From Ascaphus truei (Eukaryota > Chordata > Amphibia > Anura > Ascaphidae): a stretch of DNA of 64,000 nucleotides. The stretch's first letter is position 1; each line of letters starts with the position of its first letter. The notes beneath the pieces are model-generated. The model did not search any database, had not been told where the DNA came from, and worked only from the letters and a program-made list of their open reading frames with translations. Shown here piece after piece: positions 45,391 through 57,010 of this stretch. A program made the translations under genes and the position numbers. The DNA lies in assembly GCA_036426205.1 (NCBI GenBank), contig CM071574.1, positions 10,508,441-10,572,440 of the forward strand, in the 5' to 3' direction.

Positions 45391-45810
45391 TAGAGATAGG
45401 CAAAATATTCAACAGAATTCGAATCCGCCACAGATTGGCCACTTCTTCTCATCCACGGAATTCCACTGATCAGCCTCAAAAAGGCAGATTCGATTTCTTT
45501 TCCTATGAATTAAAATATGTCTGATGCACCTGCAAACGGAATCCAAATCCGTCAAACTAAACTATTATGGGAGGATGAGTATATAAATATCAATGTACTG
45601 TAACGACGTTCCATGGACACGGATTTAAGTAGAATCCATTGTGAAATTCTTTCAAATCCATGCCGACGAAACCCAATGACTGATTTTGAAGAATTGCGGG
45701 TGACCTCGCAACGAAGTAGTCCGACGGCGGATTTCAATGTGTGGATAGGATATTGCCGGGATAGCCCAGGAACACCACAGTTCGGATTCAGACAGGTTTG
45801 TCCGTCTCTA
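45391..45810. mobile_element. hAT-type MITE
   Basis: TAGAGATAGGC at the left and, inverted, TAGAGACGGACAAACC at the right. The interior has AATCCGNC words as in 3941-4312. The flanks do not give a clean 8-bp duplication (AAGGTAAT versus TTTTTAAT). Confidence 0.65.
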
Positions 45811-45829
45811 TTTTTAATATAGCTTTTTT

Positions 45830-46330
45830 ATACCTGGCACATAAGACGAAAAATCAAGTCAGATAAACGGAAAGAAGCGCATACTCGCATAGTGCGATCA
45901 AATGTTACATTTTAATACAATTGATCTCTGGGATCATAGTGCAACACGAGCACTGAGTAGTAGTAAAAGTGTGACAAAATTAAAACAAAGTATTAAATTC
46001 AGCGACAGAAGTAAATACATGTTGCCCAGATTGTATGTTGCTAGACGAAACGCATGATAGCAGTGTCTTTGAACTCATCCCCAGCAGTGTATCTCAGCTG
46101 TGTCTCCAATACAATCCTGGAGCAGCACCTTCGCCTCCTGTGTCACAGGTGGGTGGTCTTTATGTCGACTGCATAATGCATAAAAGTCCGTCCCAACGCG
46201 TTTTGTTGCCTACTTCATCAGGGATATTCGTCATCAGTATACTGTATACGGACTCCATCTGGAGCTGGCTCAGGAGGTCTGCTAATATACACCGGAATTT
46301 CCTTATCCTTTCACTTTAAAACTGCTGGTG
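45830..46330 (-). mobile_element. Hammerhead-associated repeat
   Basis: Holds a hammerhead-like segment (46186-46232, minus) and an ACGAAACGC half motif on the plus strand at 46044. The two face each other. Confidence 0.4.
46186..46232 (-). ncRNA. Degenerate hammerhead-like motif
   Basis: CUGAUGA is intact and ACGCGU with following GGGACGG is present. The GAAA core reads CAAAA-type and stem II pairs poorly. Probably inactive. Confidence 0.4.
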
Positions 46331-48840
46331 ACCCCGTACATATGCTTCTTCTTGCTCAATTTTAGGCTTCACATTGACACATCCTTTTCCGTGCTTGGAC
46401 TGTTGAAGAGAGCATTTTACAGCAGCATTGTGTTGCTCTATCTCACTTTGTAATCATTTGTTATATTTGTAACACCTGGTTAATGTTATCAATTTTATAA
46501 CACTTATTCTGCATGTAATTCATTTTGAACTTTTCAAATAGTTCATTTTCTGTGAACTTTTTCTATTTCACTGTTCATACATATTTTGGTTATACAGGTA
46601 GCGCTGATTTTTTTTCTCTTTTTGCTTGCGCAGAAAAATAAAGTCAGTTCACAAATTCCCTAACGCAAGTTAATTAATGCAAAAACTACAAGCTTCTGTG
46701 AATCTACCCCCTTGTTTGGGGAATGACAATGTCTTTAGATTTGTTTTTCAGAGTAGTTTAAGAGAAACAGTAACTTTGTCAAAACAACTGAGATGAATAA
46801 AGTAAATTACAAAGAAAGTATAGTATTGTTTCTTCGAATTTCACATGCCGGGTGTTCCTTAATAAATCCCTGTTTGTTTTGTCTATTTCTATTTAATGAT
46901 GATCACGCTGAGAAATAATGATAGTCCCAGAACAGCCTGGCATGCTTTACTGTCGTTCAAAAACATTGTGTTTATTGAAAGTATTCCCCTTTCTCTGCTT
47001 TAATCTTGGTGTTTATCTTGCCTGTTAGTGCGAGGATACTTTTTTCCTCAGCACTGCAGTGAAGTGATCTCTCAAAGCACCTACATCACAGTCAAAGATG
47101 TGAGCTATATCAGGCATTTTTAGCTTGGCTTTTGTCTTAGCAAATGCACTGTTACCTTTTCTGTTTCCGTTCTGTGATTAACCTGTGATTTAGCTTCATG
47201 TGTCTTACCTCACAAAATAAATGCTGCAAACAGAGTCATGGTTTTGCTTGTACTTTTGATTAAGGTATTTAAGGGACTCCCAATTTAGATACTTGTAAGG
47301 AATCCAGCTGGGATAATGAGACACTGCAGGGCCTGTAATCAGATATTAGATAAGTAGGAGCAGCATGGTGGTTTAATGGCTAGTTTAATCCTTTGGTGTT
47401 AACCTTTTTCCCTTGTTACATACTGTACATACAGTAAAATACAGTATTTCTCAATTGCCCATAAGTGACCTACACCAACGATTCCTGCATACCTTGACTT
47501 TAAATATAATAAAGAAGCCGGATACCCTGTTTTTGAATTAAACTTACAATAGGTCACAGCTTTATTAAACCAAAACAAATTGTCTGACCAGCCCTTAAAA
47601 TAGTGACCTGCCTCCAGGCTGAACTCAGGCCGGGTTAGGAACTCCTTGCTGGCAGGGATGTTCAGGGATTGGTTACTGAAGTGCACAGAGCAGACCAAGT
47701 GATCTGCAGGATCAACACAGTGCTAATGACATCCACCAACATAATACCACCAACATTATATGCAGTACGATACAATGAGGGTACTGATACTTGAAAATTA
47801 CATAAACATAGTTCCCTGCATATGAGAGCTCACTACCTAGAGGGAAGGAGGGACAATGTTGAAACAAGAAGGTACAGTAAAATGGCATCCACATTTTATG
47901 AAGGAGTATGCCTCAGGTTTGAGTATGGTTCAGCCTGATAGCTGATCCCATTAAGGTTTGAGGGTGGGGATGTTAGGGGGTGTTACAGTACATAGTGTGG
48001 AGATTGGAGGTTAATATACAAACTAAAGGACATTTTGTGCGTGAAAATATGTGCAACTGCATTATACGTCTGGTGAAAGATAGACAGCCAAGAGTTTTCA
48101 TAAATTGAACCTTTTCAGTGTGGCCTTGTTGTTGTAAGGGAAGTACCTCAATGTTCGGTACTGGGGCCACTGCTTTTTAAATTGGTTAGTAATGACATTG
48201 AGATCAGTACTAGAGTCCTAAAAAATTGGTGCAGGGACTCTCTTTTTTCCCATAATACATTAAACACGGCAATTTAACCAAAAATCCTTTTATTAAATGT
48301 TTTCATTTTCATTCTGCCCCACATGCTTGCCTTCTTTCCAGCTTCTACCCCACAATCTCCCCTCTTCCCCAGCTTCTCCCGCACATGCTCCACTCCTCAC
48401 CAGTTTCTCCTCCACATCTTCCCCTCCTCACTCTGTTTCTCCCTAATATATTCGCCTCCTCTCCAGATCTCCCCCTACAGCTATAGCCCGTCTGTATGTT
48501 CAGTTTTCCTTAACTGAAGTCTGGACATCAATTGTTTTGTTTTGGAGATGTAATCAATATACATCCCGTTTAGTTGTAGACCACTGGTGACAGCTCTTCG
48601 TGTTGCTATTCACACCTGAATTAAACAGGATATGCCAGACAGATTTCAGATTTGTTTGTTTCAAATTCAGCGCCTGTCTGCCAGTTGGCACAGTGAATGT
48701 GTATGTAGAGTTCTGTAAGTCTCAAGCAGCAATATACTGCAATTCATTTCAATCCCTCATTGTTTTATGGTCTTGACCATTCCAGACATTGTCAACATTT
48801 GGTTGTTTTTATATTTTGTTGCAAAATGTAAATGTTCAAT
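46331..48840. other. Intronic sequence, nothing firmly recognised
   Basis: Two minus-strand frames (47399-47698, 99 codons; 47025-47174, 49 codons) look protein-like in places but match no family I know and lack convincing splice context. 48320-48480 is a CTCC-rich tract. Confidence 0.4.
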
Positions 48841-48850
48841 GTGTTCTACT

Positions 48851-49410
48851 TATAGTTATACTTTGTGGTCACTCACTTCTGACTTTATCGTGAACGGATA
48901 AAGAGTGCAATGTCATCTATTGAGCAATCAATGATGCAGCAGAAAAAAGCCACTGTATCACAAATATATGGCTATCTCATTGCCAATTATGAATACTTCA
49001 TGGATTAAGCTGACTCTAGTAAATGGAAAAAGTCAGTGCGCTTTACTTTGTCAATTAATGATTGCTTCACTCACATCTCCCACAATCCGGATGTCAGAGG
49101 AGGTTTTGGGGTATTGGAACCATCCTTTGCGAATATGTTTGATCATGGCAACTTCAGAAGGAGAAGAAACTGGACTAACAGATTGAATCATACTTCCCAA
49201 TCTCATAAAGGGACACCATCTGAAAATCATCGTGAATAGCAGCCCCAACTTAATTATACCTTGACAGGTCCTTCTAGTAACCTGGTAATCCTACCTGATT
49301 ACTATCTACAGCAGTCGAACCTTGATTTTACCTCTAACGCTCAGTATGGATACCTATCCGAATATGATCCAGACAAATATCATCCACATCTGAAAGGTCG
49401 GCAAGGTTAG
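48851..49410 (+). pseudogene. Forkhead-like pseudogene
   Basis: One frame from about 48901 to TAG at 49408, broken by TAA (49006-49008) and TAG (49237-49239). It reads QQKKATVSQIYGYLIANYEYF (helix 2 region), KKSVRFTLSINDCF (helix 3) and GFGVLEPSFANMFDHGNF followed by an RRRR stretch (wing 2). That is the forkhead order with good spacing. TATAGTTATAC at 48851 may be the remnant of the PYSY start, displaced by an insertion. After the second stop the frame continues with a Tyr-rich acidic tail, as in 37509-38147. It shares SVRFTLSxNxCF with that gene. No intron, so it is a retrocopy or a fragment of another transposon. Confidence 0.65.
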
Positions 49411-50200
49411 CAAAATTGGCAAGAATTGTAACGATGGTAAATATAATATAAAATGTTATTAATTTTTGTGCCCTATGACACAAATAGCCCATAATACTGA
49501 TCATTGATTGATATGATAAAAATCCTGTGCCCCCCAGTTTGCACACCCAATGGTATATAGTATCTGCATACTTTAAGGTTCCTATTTTTTTTCAGAATCG
49601 ATAGCATGCTAAATCAGCATCCATAGCACACAGCCATCATATGATGAGGATGATGGCATGAGATTTCGAAAAACATATTACGGTCCCTTTTATTACTTTT
49701 CTACGCTGTTATACATTTTTTATAAATATTCAAATTCACGTTTGTTTTTCAACTCTCTACCTCTCTACCTCCCTACCTCTCACTATTAACTGCCACCCCT
49801 CAGCCCCCATCACCAATACAATATTAGCCCCCCAAAATAGACACCAAATAAATGAAAAGTTAAACAAAATAGGATATAAATTTAACACATGTTTTATTTC
49901 TCACAACAATAGGACTGAATACCAACACCACATTACAGTACCTCAACAGTAAGGTCACCATGATACTGTCCTTGCTTTGGGCAGCTTTTAACACTTTTAT
50001 GATTATATTGACACCTTTAGGGCTACAGTACAGTATCTCACATTTTTCACCAGTGCAAGCAACAATAATTACAATATTCAGTATAAGGCCTATTTTTTAA
50101 AATAATCCGATTGATAGATTGTTACTACATGCCAGTAGCCTGTCCATTATGCTGTAACACAATGGGAAAAACACTGGCAATGTTATTTATATATTTGTTG
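49411..50200. other. AT-rich intronic sequence
   Basis: Contains ATCATATGATGAGGATGATGGC and a CTACCTCYCTACCTC tandem near 49757-49780. No gene. Confidence 0.45.
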
Positions 50201-50264
50201 CATTTTTGCCTTATGCAGTAAAGTCTGATAGAAAAAATCTCCAGGGTTTTTAAATCACCATTTT

Positions 50265-50600
50265 TGACAGCGTTGCTATCATGTATGCAGAAAGCCCCGA
50301 ATACCAGTGATAGCAACATTACAACAAATGGCGAGTAGCCGGTGCCGAGATTATCTGCCCTCTGAAAATGGCTTACCTGGCGAGTTGATTCTGCTGCAAA
50401 GAGAGAGAGCCGCGTCTCTCTCTGCGCAAACCTCGGCTGAAATAAAAATATTTTAATTTAAATTTTCTTACTATGAGCAGGGGGGTCTGCGGAGCAGAAC
50501 TGCATTGATTTCAGGTCCGGGGACCCCTGCTTCCTGAGATACAGGCCCCATTATGGGGTGCTGGTATCCCCTATGCATTGAAATGTCCCGGTCACTACCC
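50265..50600. repeat. Single-arm copy of the palindrome-forming repeat
   Basis: Aligns with the reverse complement of 22990-23390: GCGTTGCTATC, GTGATAGCAAC, GCGAGTAGCCGG, GAGCAGGGGGGTCT, GAGATACAGGCCCC, CCTATGCATT. Only one arm is present here. Confidence 0.8.
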
Positions 50601-50805
50601 CATCACCTCCCTCTACCCCTCCTATTTCACCCCGCTTCTTCTCTCCCATGGCCCCATTTTCTCTTTCCACAAAACGCAGACAACAGGCAAGACAGATAAG
50701 TCATAGAAGCAGCAGATCCCTTGTGCAGACGCCATTTGGGACCACTATATAATTTAATGGGTTAATTGTGAGGGATCACTCAAGGTTCTACCCGCCCCAT
50801 AAACT

Positions 50806-51590
50806 GCATGTATGTATGTATGTCTTTATTTATATAGCACCATTAATGTACATAGCGCTTCACAGCAGTAATACACGTGATAATCATATAAATAACAAAT
50901 AAAACAAATAAGAGGTCATGGAAATAAGTGCGTCAGACATAAAAGTAACATTTCGGAAGAGGAGCCCTGCTCCAAAGAGCTTACAATCTAATTGGTAGGT
51001 AGGAAGAACGTACAGAGACAGTAGGAGGGCATTCAGCTAAGTGCGTCTGCAGGGTGCCAAGCTTAATGTATAGTATTAGCCACAGTGCTACTCATATGCT
51101 TCTTTAAGCAAGTGTGTCTTAAGGTGGGTCTTAAAGGTGGATACAGAAGGTGCTAGTCGGGTATTTAGGAGAAGGGCATTTCAGAGGTGTGGGGCAGTCA
51201 GTGAGAAAGGTTTAAGGCGGGAGAGGGCATTAGATACAAAGGCAATAGAGAGAAGACATCCTTGAGAAGAACGCAAGATGGTGCATAGCGAGGAATTAGG
51301 GCTGAGATATATGGTGGGGCAGAAGAGTGTAAAGCTTTAAAAGTAAGGAGGACAATTGAGTGCGAGATGCTGGATTTGATAGGAAGCCATGAGATGGATT
51401 TCAGCAGGGGAGATGCTGAGACAGATTTGGAAAGAGTAAAGTGATTCTGGCAGCAGCGTTTATTATAGATTGTAGGGGAGACAGGTGAGAGACAGGAAGG
51501 CTGGACAACAGGAGGTTGCAATAATCATGACGGGAGAGAATGAGGTCAAAAAAGGGGGGGTCAAAGGGTGCTCCAATTTTATGACAAATA
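50806..51590 (-). mobile_element. CR1/Rex1-like LINE, 3' half
   Basis: On the minus strand, ISWLPIKSSISHSIVLLTFK and SSAPPYISALIPRYAP are the C-terminal tail of an RT polyprotein (typical LPVKxRIxxKILLLTFKALH pattern). A 3' UTR shared with 12735-13345 follows and ends in (ATAC)n at about 50810. Confidence 0.8.
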
Positions 51591-51599
51591 AATCAGCAT

Positions 51600-52850
51600 T
51601 GAATAATCTTCATGGACCCAAAAATAGCAGTGTGGGTATATGATGGAGTGGCCTGTGAGTCACTCATAACAGTATGTAGGATGATATCCTCAGAGTAAAG
51701 ATAAAAACAGTCCAGGTTAGAGTACTCAACTATAATGGTCAAACATAAGATAAATAATCCTTACCCACTTAAGCTGTCTGTAGGGGTCCACTGTGGCGTG
51801 CCAGCCATGTAGGAAATCCAAATGTAGGTAGAACAAAAAGACAAAGGCGCACTGCCAGGGAGTCAGGTGGTTCAAAAATCGAATCCATTTATTTCAGAAC
51901 ATCTCTGATAAAAAACATAGCCCCAGGGGGGGCAACAAACAACCTCCTATGCGTTTCGGACGGGTAGGTCCTTTATCAAGGAGTGTGGAACATATTATGA
52001 ACAGGGTATCCTATATACCCCCATTAAATGAGGCTAAATCAATTCACCTGATAAAAATTACCTCAAAAAACCCCATTGCGCATGCGCGTGACGTCATGGA
52101 GGGCACCACCGTCGCAACTAAAAACATCCCCATCTCGGCACGCCCCCCGCGCCGTGCACGCACTCAGTAGCCACACGCATGCGCACCCACGAGAGGACTA
52201 TCTGATAGAGCATTTCCCAGCTGAACCGCAATACTAAACACTCCGCCCCAACCCTACCGCGCATGCGCGTGACGTCACGCTAGGCGTCACCGTCTCAAGA
52301 AGGCAACAGCCGACGGGCACGCCCCCACCCGCCACGGTCATGCGCACCCAGGGGAAGTACACAGAATGAATAGCTGCATGTACATAGGGCAACTGGGTGC
52401 TACTTTGTCTCCCAAGGTCCGCCCCTCATGACCTCCCATAGGAGAAGAGGCGCTGTCACTAGACCAATCAGCGATTGGGAAGTGCAACTGACACCCCCCC
52501 CCCACTGGACGTCGATCCTGACGGCCCTGGTAGACCTAAAAAAAGCAATAAAATGTAACTAAACAACTCATCTTAACACCTTCCAATGAAACATAATGCC
52601 CTTAGTTGTAAATACTGGGCTGTAAAATGACAAAAAACTATATCCTATCTAGACAGATAACCCCTCTCCACACAATATCATCCCACAATGAAAATATGTA
52701 AAAACAGCATTAAATGATTCTCTAGACAATAGTCAGCTATAAATAAAAAACAGATACATAAATTCTAACCAGAGTATAGTGATATCCATATAAAGCCACT
52801 AGACACTATCATAGAATTAATGAAAAAAATGACTATGGACATCCTATTGC
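51600..52850 (-). mobile_element. Hammerhead-associated element inserted into the LINE
   Basis: Sits between the 5' and 3' parts of the same LINE and replaces most of its RT. It holds a hammerhead-like motif (51942-51990) and a duplicated CpG-rich block with GCGCATGCGCGTGACGTCA at about 52079 and 52260 (181 bp apart). No RT of its own is visible. Confidence 0.5.
51942..51990 (-). ncRNA. Hammerhead-like motif, mutated core
   Basis: Stem II GGAC/GUCC and GAAAC are perfect, and stem I has CUCC/GGAG. The core reads UUGAUAA instead of CUGAUGA, two transitions, so it should be inactive. Confidence 0.55.
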
Positions 52851-52851
52851 T

Positions 52852-53750
52852 CTAGTAAGTATGCATCCTCCCTGGAGTATGCAATATTGAACCTACAATG
52901 TTTATTAAAATAACAATAGGTTTTAGGAGATGGGAGGGAATGGGGTCAAGAGGGCAAGTGGTAGAGGGAGAAAAGGAGATCAGTAGTGACACATTCTCCA
53001 CTGAGACAGCGGAAAAAGATTCAAGAAAGGCAGGAGGAGAGTTAGGAAGCGGTGTAGGATGGCAGGAGTAGACAAAGGGGATGTTTTGACGTATGGATTT
53101 CACCTTTTCCTTAAAATAGTCAGCAAATTCCTGAGATGAGACAGAGGAAGAGGCAACTGAAGGTGGTCTGAGTTGAGAGTCAAAGACAGAAGAGTCGGCA
53201 TGGGTTAGACTTCTGCTTGTTGATTAGTGAAGAAAATTAGGATTGTTTAGTCTGAGAGAGGGTAGAGTTGAAACAGGATAGCATACATTTGTAGTGAAAG
53301 AAGTCTGTGAGAGTGTGAGTTTCCTCCAGAGGCGTTCTGATGAACGAGCGCAGGAATGCTGCATGCGCTTGTGGGAATTTAGCCAGGGTCTGGGGTTAGA
53401 AGGGCGAGGACAGCAGAGAGAAAGCGGAGTATGTAGATCAAGAGAGGAAGATAAGGCAGCAGAGTTGTAGTTCCTGACCAGGTTGTCAGGGTCTGGAGCA
53501 GAATTGAGAGAGGAGAGGGAGGAACGTAAAGTGGAAACAAAGGCTGGTAGTTAATAGAGCACAGGTTTCTGCAGAAACGAGGTGTAGATAGAGGTGGAGA
53601 ATGGGAGAAGTGAGAGAGAGACAATGCGATGAGTTGATGGTCAGAGAGAGGAAAGGGGGAAATGGAGAAATCAGAAAGAGAAAAGTTTTTTTTAATGTAG
53701 AATTACTTTTCAGAAGGGATGCCACGCCTTTGTTTTGTGACCTCTGATGT
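52852..53750 (-). pseudogene. Same LINE: endonuclease end and RT entry
   Basis: The minus strand reads PLSDHQLIALSLSH (the SDH catalytic box of the LINE endonuclease, about 53615-53650). About 0.6 kb later it reads SPSTTCPLDPIPSHLLK (RT entry). Frameshifts separate them. With 50806-51590 this is one LINE broken by 51600-52850. Confidence 0.7.
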
Positions 53751-53754
53751 CACT

Positions 53755-54092
53755 ATAGGGAGATAGGAGGTTGTATATAGATCCACCCAATGTTCTAGAA
53801 ACAGGTTCTTCAGAGTTTAGACTGTAGTCTCACTGTGAGTCCTATAAATAGGTTTTTGTGTATAGATAAGTGTATTAAGAAGTGTCGTGTCACTGTTTTT
53901 TTTTTTCAGTTAAGGAACGTGTATTAAACTGTACACATATATATTCTAGTATATATTAGGTATGTATTATTTAATAAATATTACAAATTTCTATATATTA
54001 TGATTAAATTCCCATTGCACCATAATCACAATCCAGAACCAAAACCAACACCTGCAAAACTTTTAGAGGCAAAACCATAAACCATAGATCAG
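53755..54092. other. AT-rich sequence, nothing recognised
   Basis: No coding frame or repeat terminus seen. Confidence 0.5.
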
Positions 54093-54240
54093 TGAAAAAC
54101 ATTGTAAGCTCTTCGGGGCAGGGATTTCCTTTCCTATTTTTTTGATTTTGCTGCACTTATTGTATTATTATAACTCCCTGTACTGTATTCTTTGTGAAGC
54201 GCTGAGTACACTTTTGGTGCTATAGAAATAAAGACATAAA
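54093..54240 (+). mobile_element. LINE/SINE 3' tail fragment
   Basis: TTGTAAGCTCTTCGGGGCAGGG followed by TTGTGAAGCGCTGAGTACAC and AATAAAGACATAAAA, as in L2/CR1-type tails. Confidence 0.65.
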
Positions 54241-55367
54241 ATATAAACAGAATATCTCTAATAAAAGCTAAGTGCATGTTGTATTTTACTTAAACCTACC
54301 AAGCTCTTGATTTGGACATATTTAATGTGGAATAATATTGCATTGTAATCACACAGACTTTTCAAGGGTTCACTACATTTGCTATTGTCTAAATTCAGCT
54401 CAACATGCTAAAATGTAGAAAAGATTTATTTAATTATGTAGAACACTGTACACTAAATTCACCATTACCATTTAAGTATTACTGCCTACAATTCACTCAC
54501 AATAATTTGTAGATAATTATAGCTGCTCAAATGGGCCATGGAGAGTTTTAAAATGTTTTTTAGAACATCATATTATACGGAAGCTAGTTAATTTAAACAT
54601 ATGTTTTTTTTCCCAAGCTAAGGGCAAGCAAGGACTTCAAAATGGATCTTTATTAAATCAGCATTCGTGGGTTATATAAGTAACACAACTCTTATTAAAC
54701 TGCCCTTTATTACATTATATGACAGCTTTTTTTGTGATTTATATTGCTATGTGTAAGAACAGAACTAAATAACATTATGACATCCATAGTTCCAAGAGGT
54801 CATTTTTATTTAAATGCCAGAAAATAATGCCGTCTCCAGTTAATATCAACGCATGAATTTAATTGTCCTATTTTATTTTCTATAAATGTTTGCATATTTC
54901 TAAATTCTTCAACAACAACTCATTAAATCAACATCACGTTAACAAAGTTATAAAAGCAGGTTACAAATAGAGTGTAGTAATGAGAAAAACATAAATATCA
55001 GCAAGTGAATGATGTGAACTTTTGCAAAAATACATTTTAATTGCGACTAACCACTTGGCCCTGTTACACTTCAAAAAAAATGTTCTCTTAATATTGTCAG
55101 GTCGACTCCTATCATGTTTGGTTTGTTTTTTTTGAGTACTAGGTTCTGAGATTGAAATATAGGAATACACACATTTTTACACAAGGCTTTAACGTTTTGA
55201 GTTCTTAAAGACGTACCCAAAACATCCTCCAATCCTTGTGCAGATACCACATTGATTTATTTTTCTAGAAGGGACATGTAGATTTTTGTATGGTGTATTA
55301 TGAGCTTTAGAAAAGGCCCTTGGCCATGCACTGTGCATTCTTCCACAGTTCTATGCTTAGACTTGGA
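54241..55367. other. AT-rich intronic sequence, nothing recognised
   Basis: Only short random frames. Confidence 0.55.
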
Positions 55368-55385
55368 CATTGACACAAGTGGAAC

Positions 55386-55833
55386 AAAACAACAAATATG
55401 GCACCAGCACTCGTCAAGTATCTAAAGCATAGATAGGTAGGTGGGGTAAAAGGTGCATAGGGGTAAATAACCAATAGAAAATAGAAAGAAACTGGTGAGC
55501 AACAGGCCCATGAGGGGCTGGTAGACCAGTACAGTCCCCTGTATAACAGCACTCAATCCCACTATCTAGTTAAATAGTCATATATGTCTAATACAGAAAA
55601 GATCAGAGCTCAAAAAATCCAACAGTGTACTGGTATGATGAAAATAGAATAAAAACAATTTTAATCGTAATATAACAAATAAAATAATGGGATTTTTTGA
55701 GCTCTGAGCTTTTCTGTATTAGACATATATGACTATGTAACTAGATAGTGGGATTGAGTGCTGTTATACAGGGAACTGTACTGGTCTACTGGCCCCTCCT
55801 GGGCCTGTTGCTCACCAGTTTCGTTCTATTTTC
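55386..55833. mobile_element. Inverted-repeat element with perfect 18-bp target duplication
   Basis: CATTGACACAAGTGGAAC occurs at 55368-55385 and 55834-55851, exactly flanking the insert. Inside, the left arm about 55472-55622 and the right arm about 55690-55830 are inverted copies (for example AACTGGTGAGCAACAGGCCC, CTGTATAACAGCACTCAATC, CATATATGTCTAATACAGAA). The spacer is about 70 bp and AT-rich. The long duplication implies insertion by target-primed reverse transcription, not by a DNA transposase. Confidence 0.85.
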
Positions 55834-55859
55834 CATTGACACAAGTGGAACCATTAAAA

Positions 55860-56195
55860 AATGGTAGATTGCAAAACTAGTCATTCATGCCTTTTCTTTT
55901 TTCAATAGCAAAGCTAGAGTAAAATAGACAAACAAGCAATGCAAATGTATTTGGGGGAGAGGAACATAAAGAAATTGCACATATAAGTTTGTTTTGATGC
56001 ATTGCTCCATTATCTGGTTGAATTTGCATTAAATTTAAGAAAGTATTTTCCTACATTTTACACAAATTGTTAGTCTGGCCTTGTGGCTGATTTTGAGGAT
56101 TATGTTGAGATGATAAAAAAATGACAAACAGAGATCCAGAGCATGACACATTTCATGATAACTGTTATGTAACTCCCTAACTCTGCCTCAGGGCC
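55860..56195. other. AT-rich intronic sequence
   Basis: Nothing recognised. It ends in a G17 run at 56203-56219. Confidence 0.5.
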
Positions 56196-56227
56196 GCCAA
56201 CAGGGGGGGGGGGGGGGGGAAGCCGGG

Positions 56228-56705
56228 AAAAGTATCCAGGGTCCGGTAGCTGTGGGGGACCCGGCTGGCTGGTTCTGGAAGTTGGGCCCGGCCTTCTGTG
56301 TCCAGCTGATGGGTCACTAGTTGCCACCGCAGACCATGGCTCCCCCCAGTTGCTGCTTCCTCTTCCCATGCTGTCCTCTCTCTCCCATCGGTGCGCGCTG
56401 GAAGCTGGACCTGACTTACAGATGTACCCAGCTCCCAGCACGCATGGGCAGGAGAGAGGCCAGGCATGGGAAGAGGAAGCAACAGTTGGGGGGAGCCAGG
56501 AGCCGGGGCCCAGCAGCACCAACCAGAGGCCCTGGAAATTGGGCCCGGCCTTCTGTGCCCAACATCCGGGCCTCTGGTTACCACTGCCAGATCCCGGCTC
56601 TCCCCAGCTGCTGCCTTCCCACGCTGGGCCTCTCTCTCCCGCTGGTGTGCGCCAGAAGTTGGGTGCACCCGGACGACAGGCTCAGCTTCCTACGTGCACC
56701 AGGTA
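56228..56705. repeat. GC-rich composite of direct and inverted repeats
   Basis: GGGCCCGGCCTTCTGTG occurs twice in the same direction (56286, 56540). CCCCCCAGTTGCTGCTTCCT near 56343 is inverted at 56462-56500. The long open frames on both strands come from this structure; no domain recognised. Confidence 0.7.
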
Positions 56706-57010
56706 TCTTGGGGGTAATGGTAATTATATCTGGGATGGGGTAGTTGTGTTAATTGTATTTGGGGGTAGGGGTAATTGTATCTGGGAGGTTAGGAGTGGGG
56801 TATTAGAGGCAATTGTTTCTGGGGTGGGGTCATAGTGCTGTTTGTATCTGGGGGTGTTTGCATCTGGTGGGGGGGGTTGCATCTGGGTGTGTATAGTGGT
56901 GCCTGTATTTGGGGATTTATTGGGGTCTGTATTTGGAAGGATTGTATTGGGAGGGGGTATTGTGTATGTATTGAGGGGGGTTGAGTGGGAATTGTATTGG
57001 TCTTGGGGGT
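56706..57010 (+). repeat. Degenerate minisatellite GGGGTAATTGTATCTGG
   Basis: About ten diverged units of 25-35 bp built on GTNNTTGTATYTGGGGG. Confidence 0.8.

Noticed and set aside
45391..45810. 8-bp target duplication for this hAT MITE
   Set aside because: AAGGTAAT and TTTTTAAT agree at only half the positions; termini kept, duplication not claimed.
47025..47698. Two minus-strand frames (49 and 99 codons) with protein-like composition
   Set aside because: No recognisable domain and no clear splice context; possibly an old repeat.
56100..56835. Several 140-163-codon frames on both strands
   Set aside because: Arise from GC-rich direct and inverted repeats; no conserved domain or splice context.
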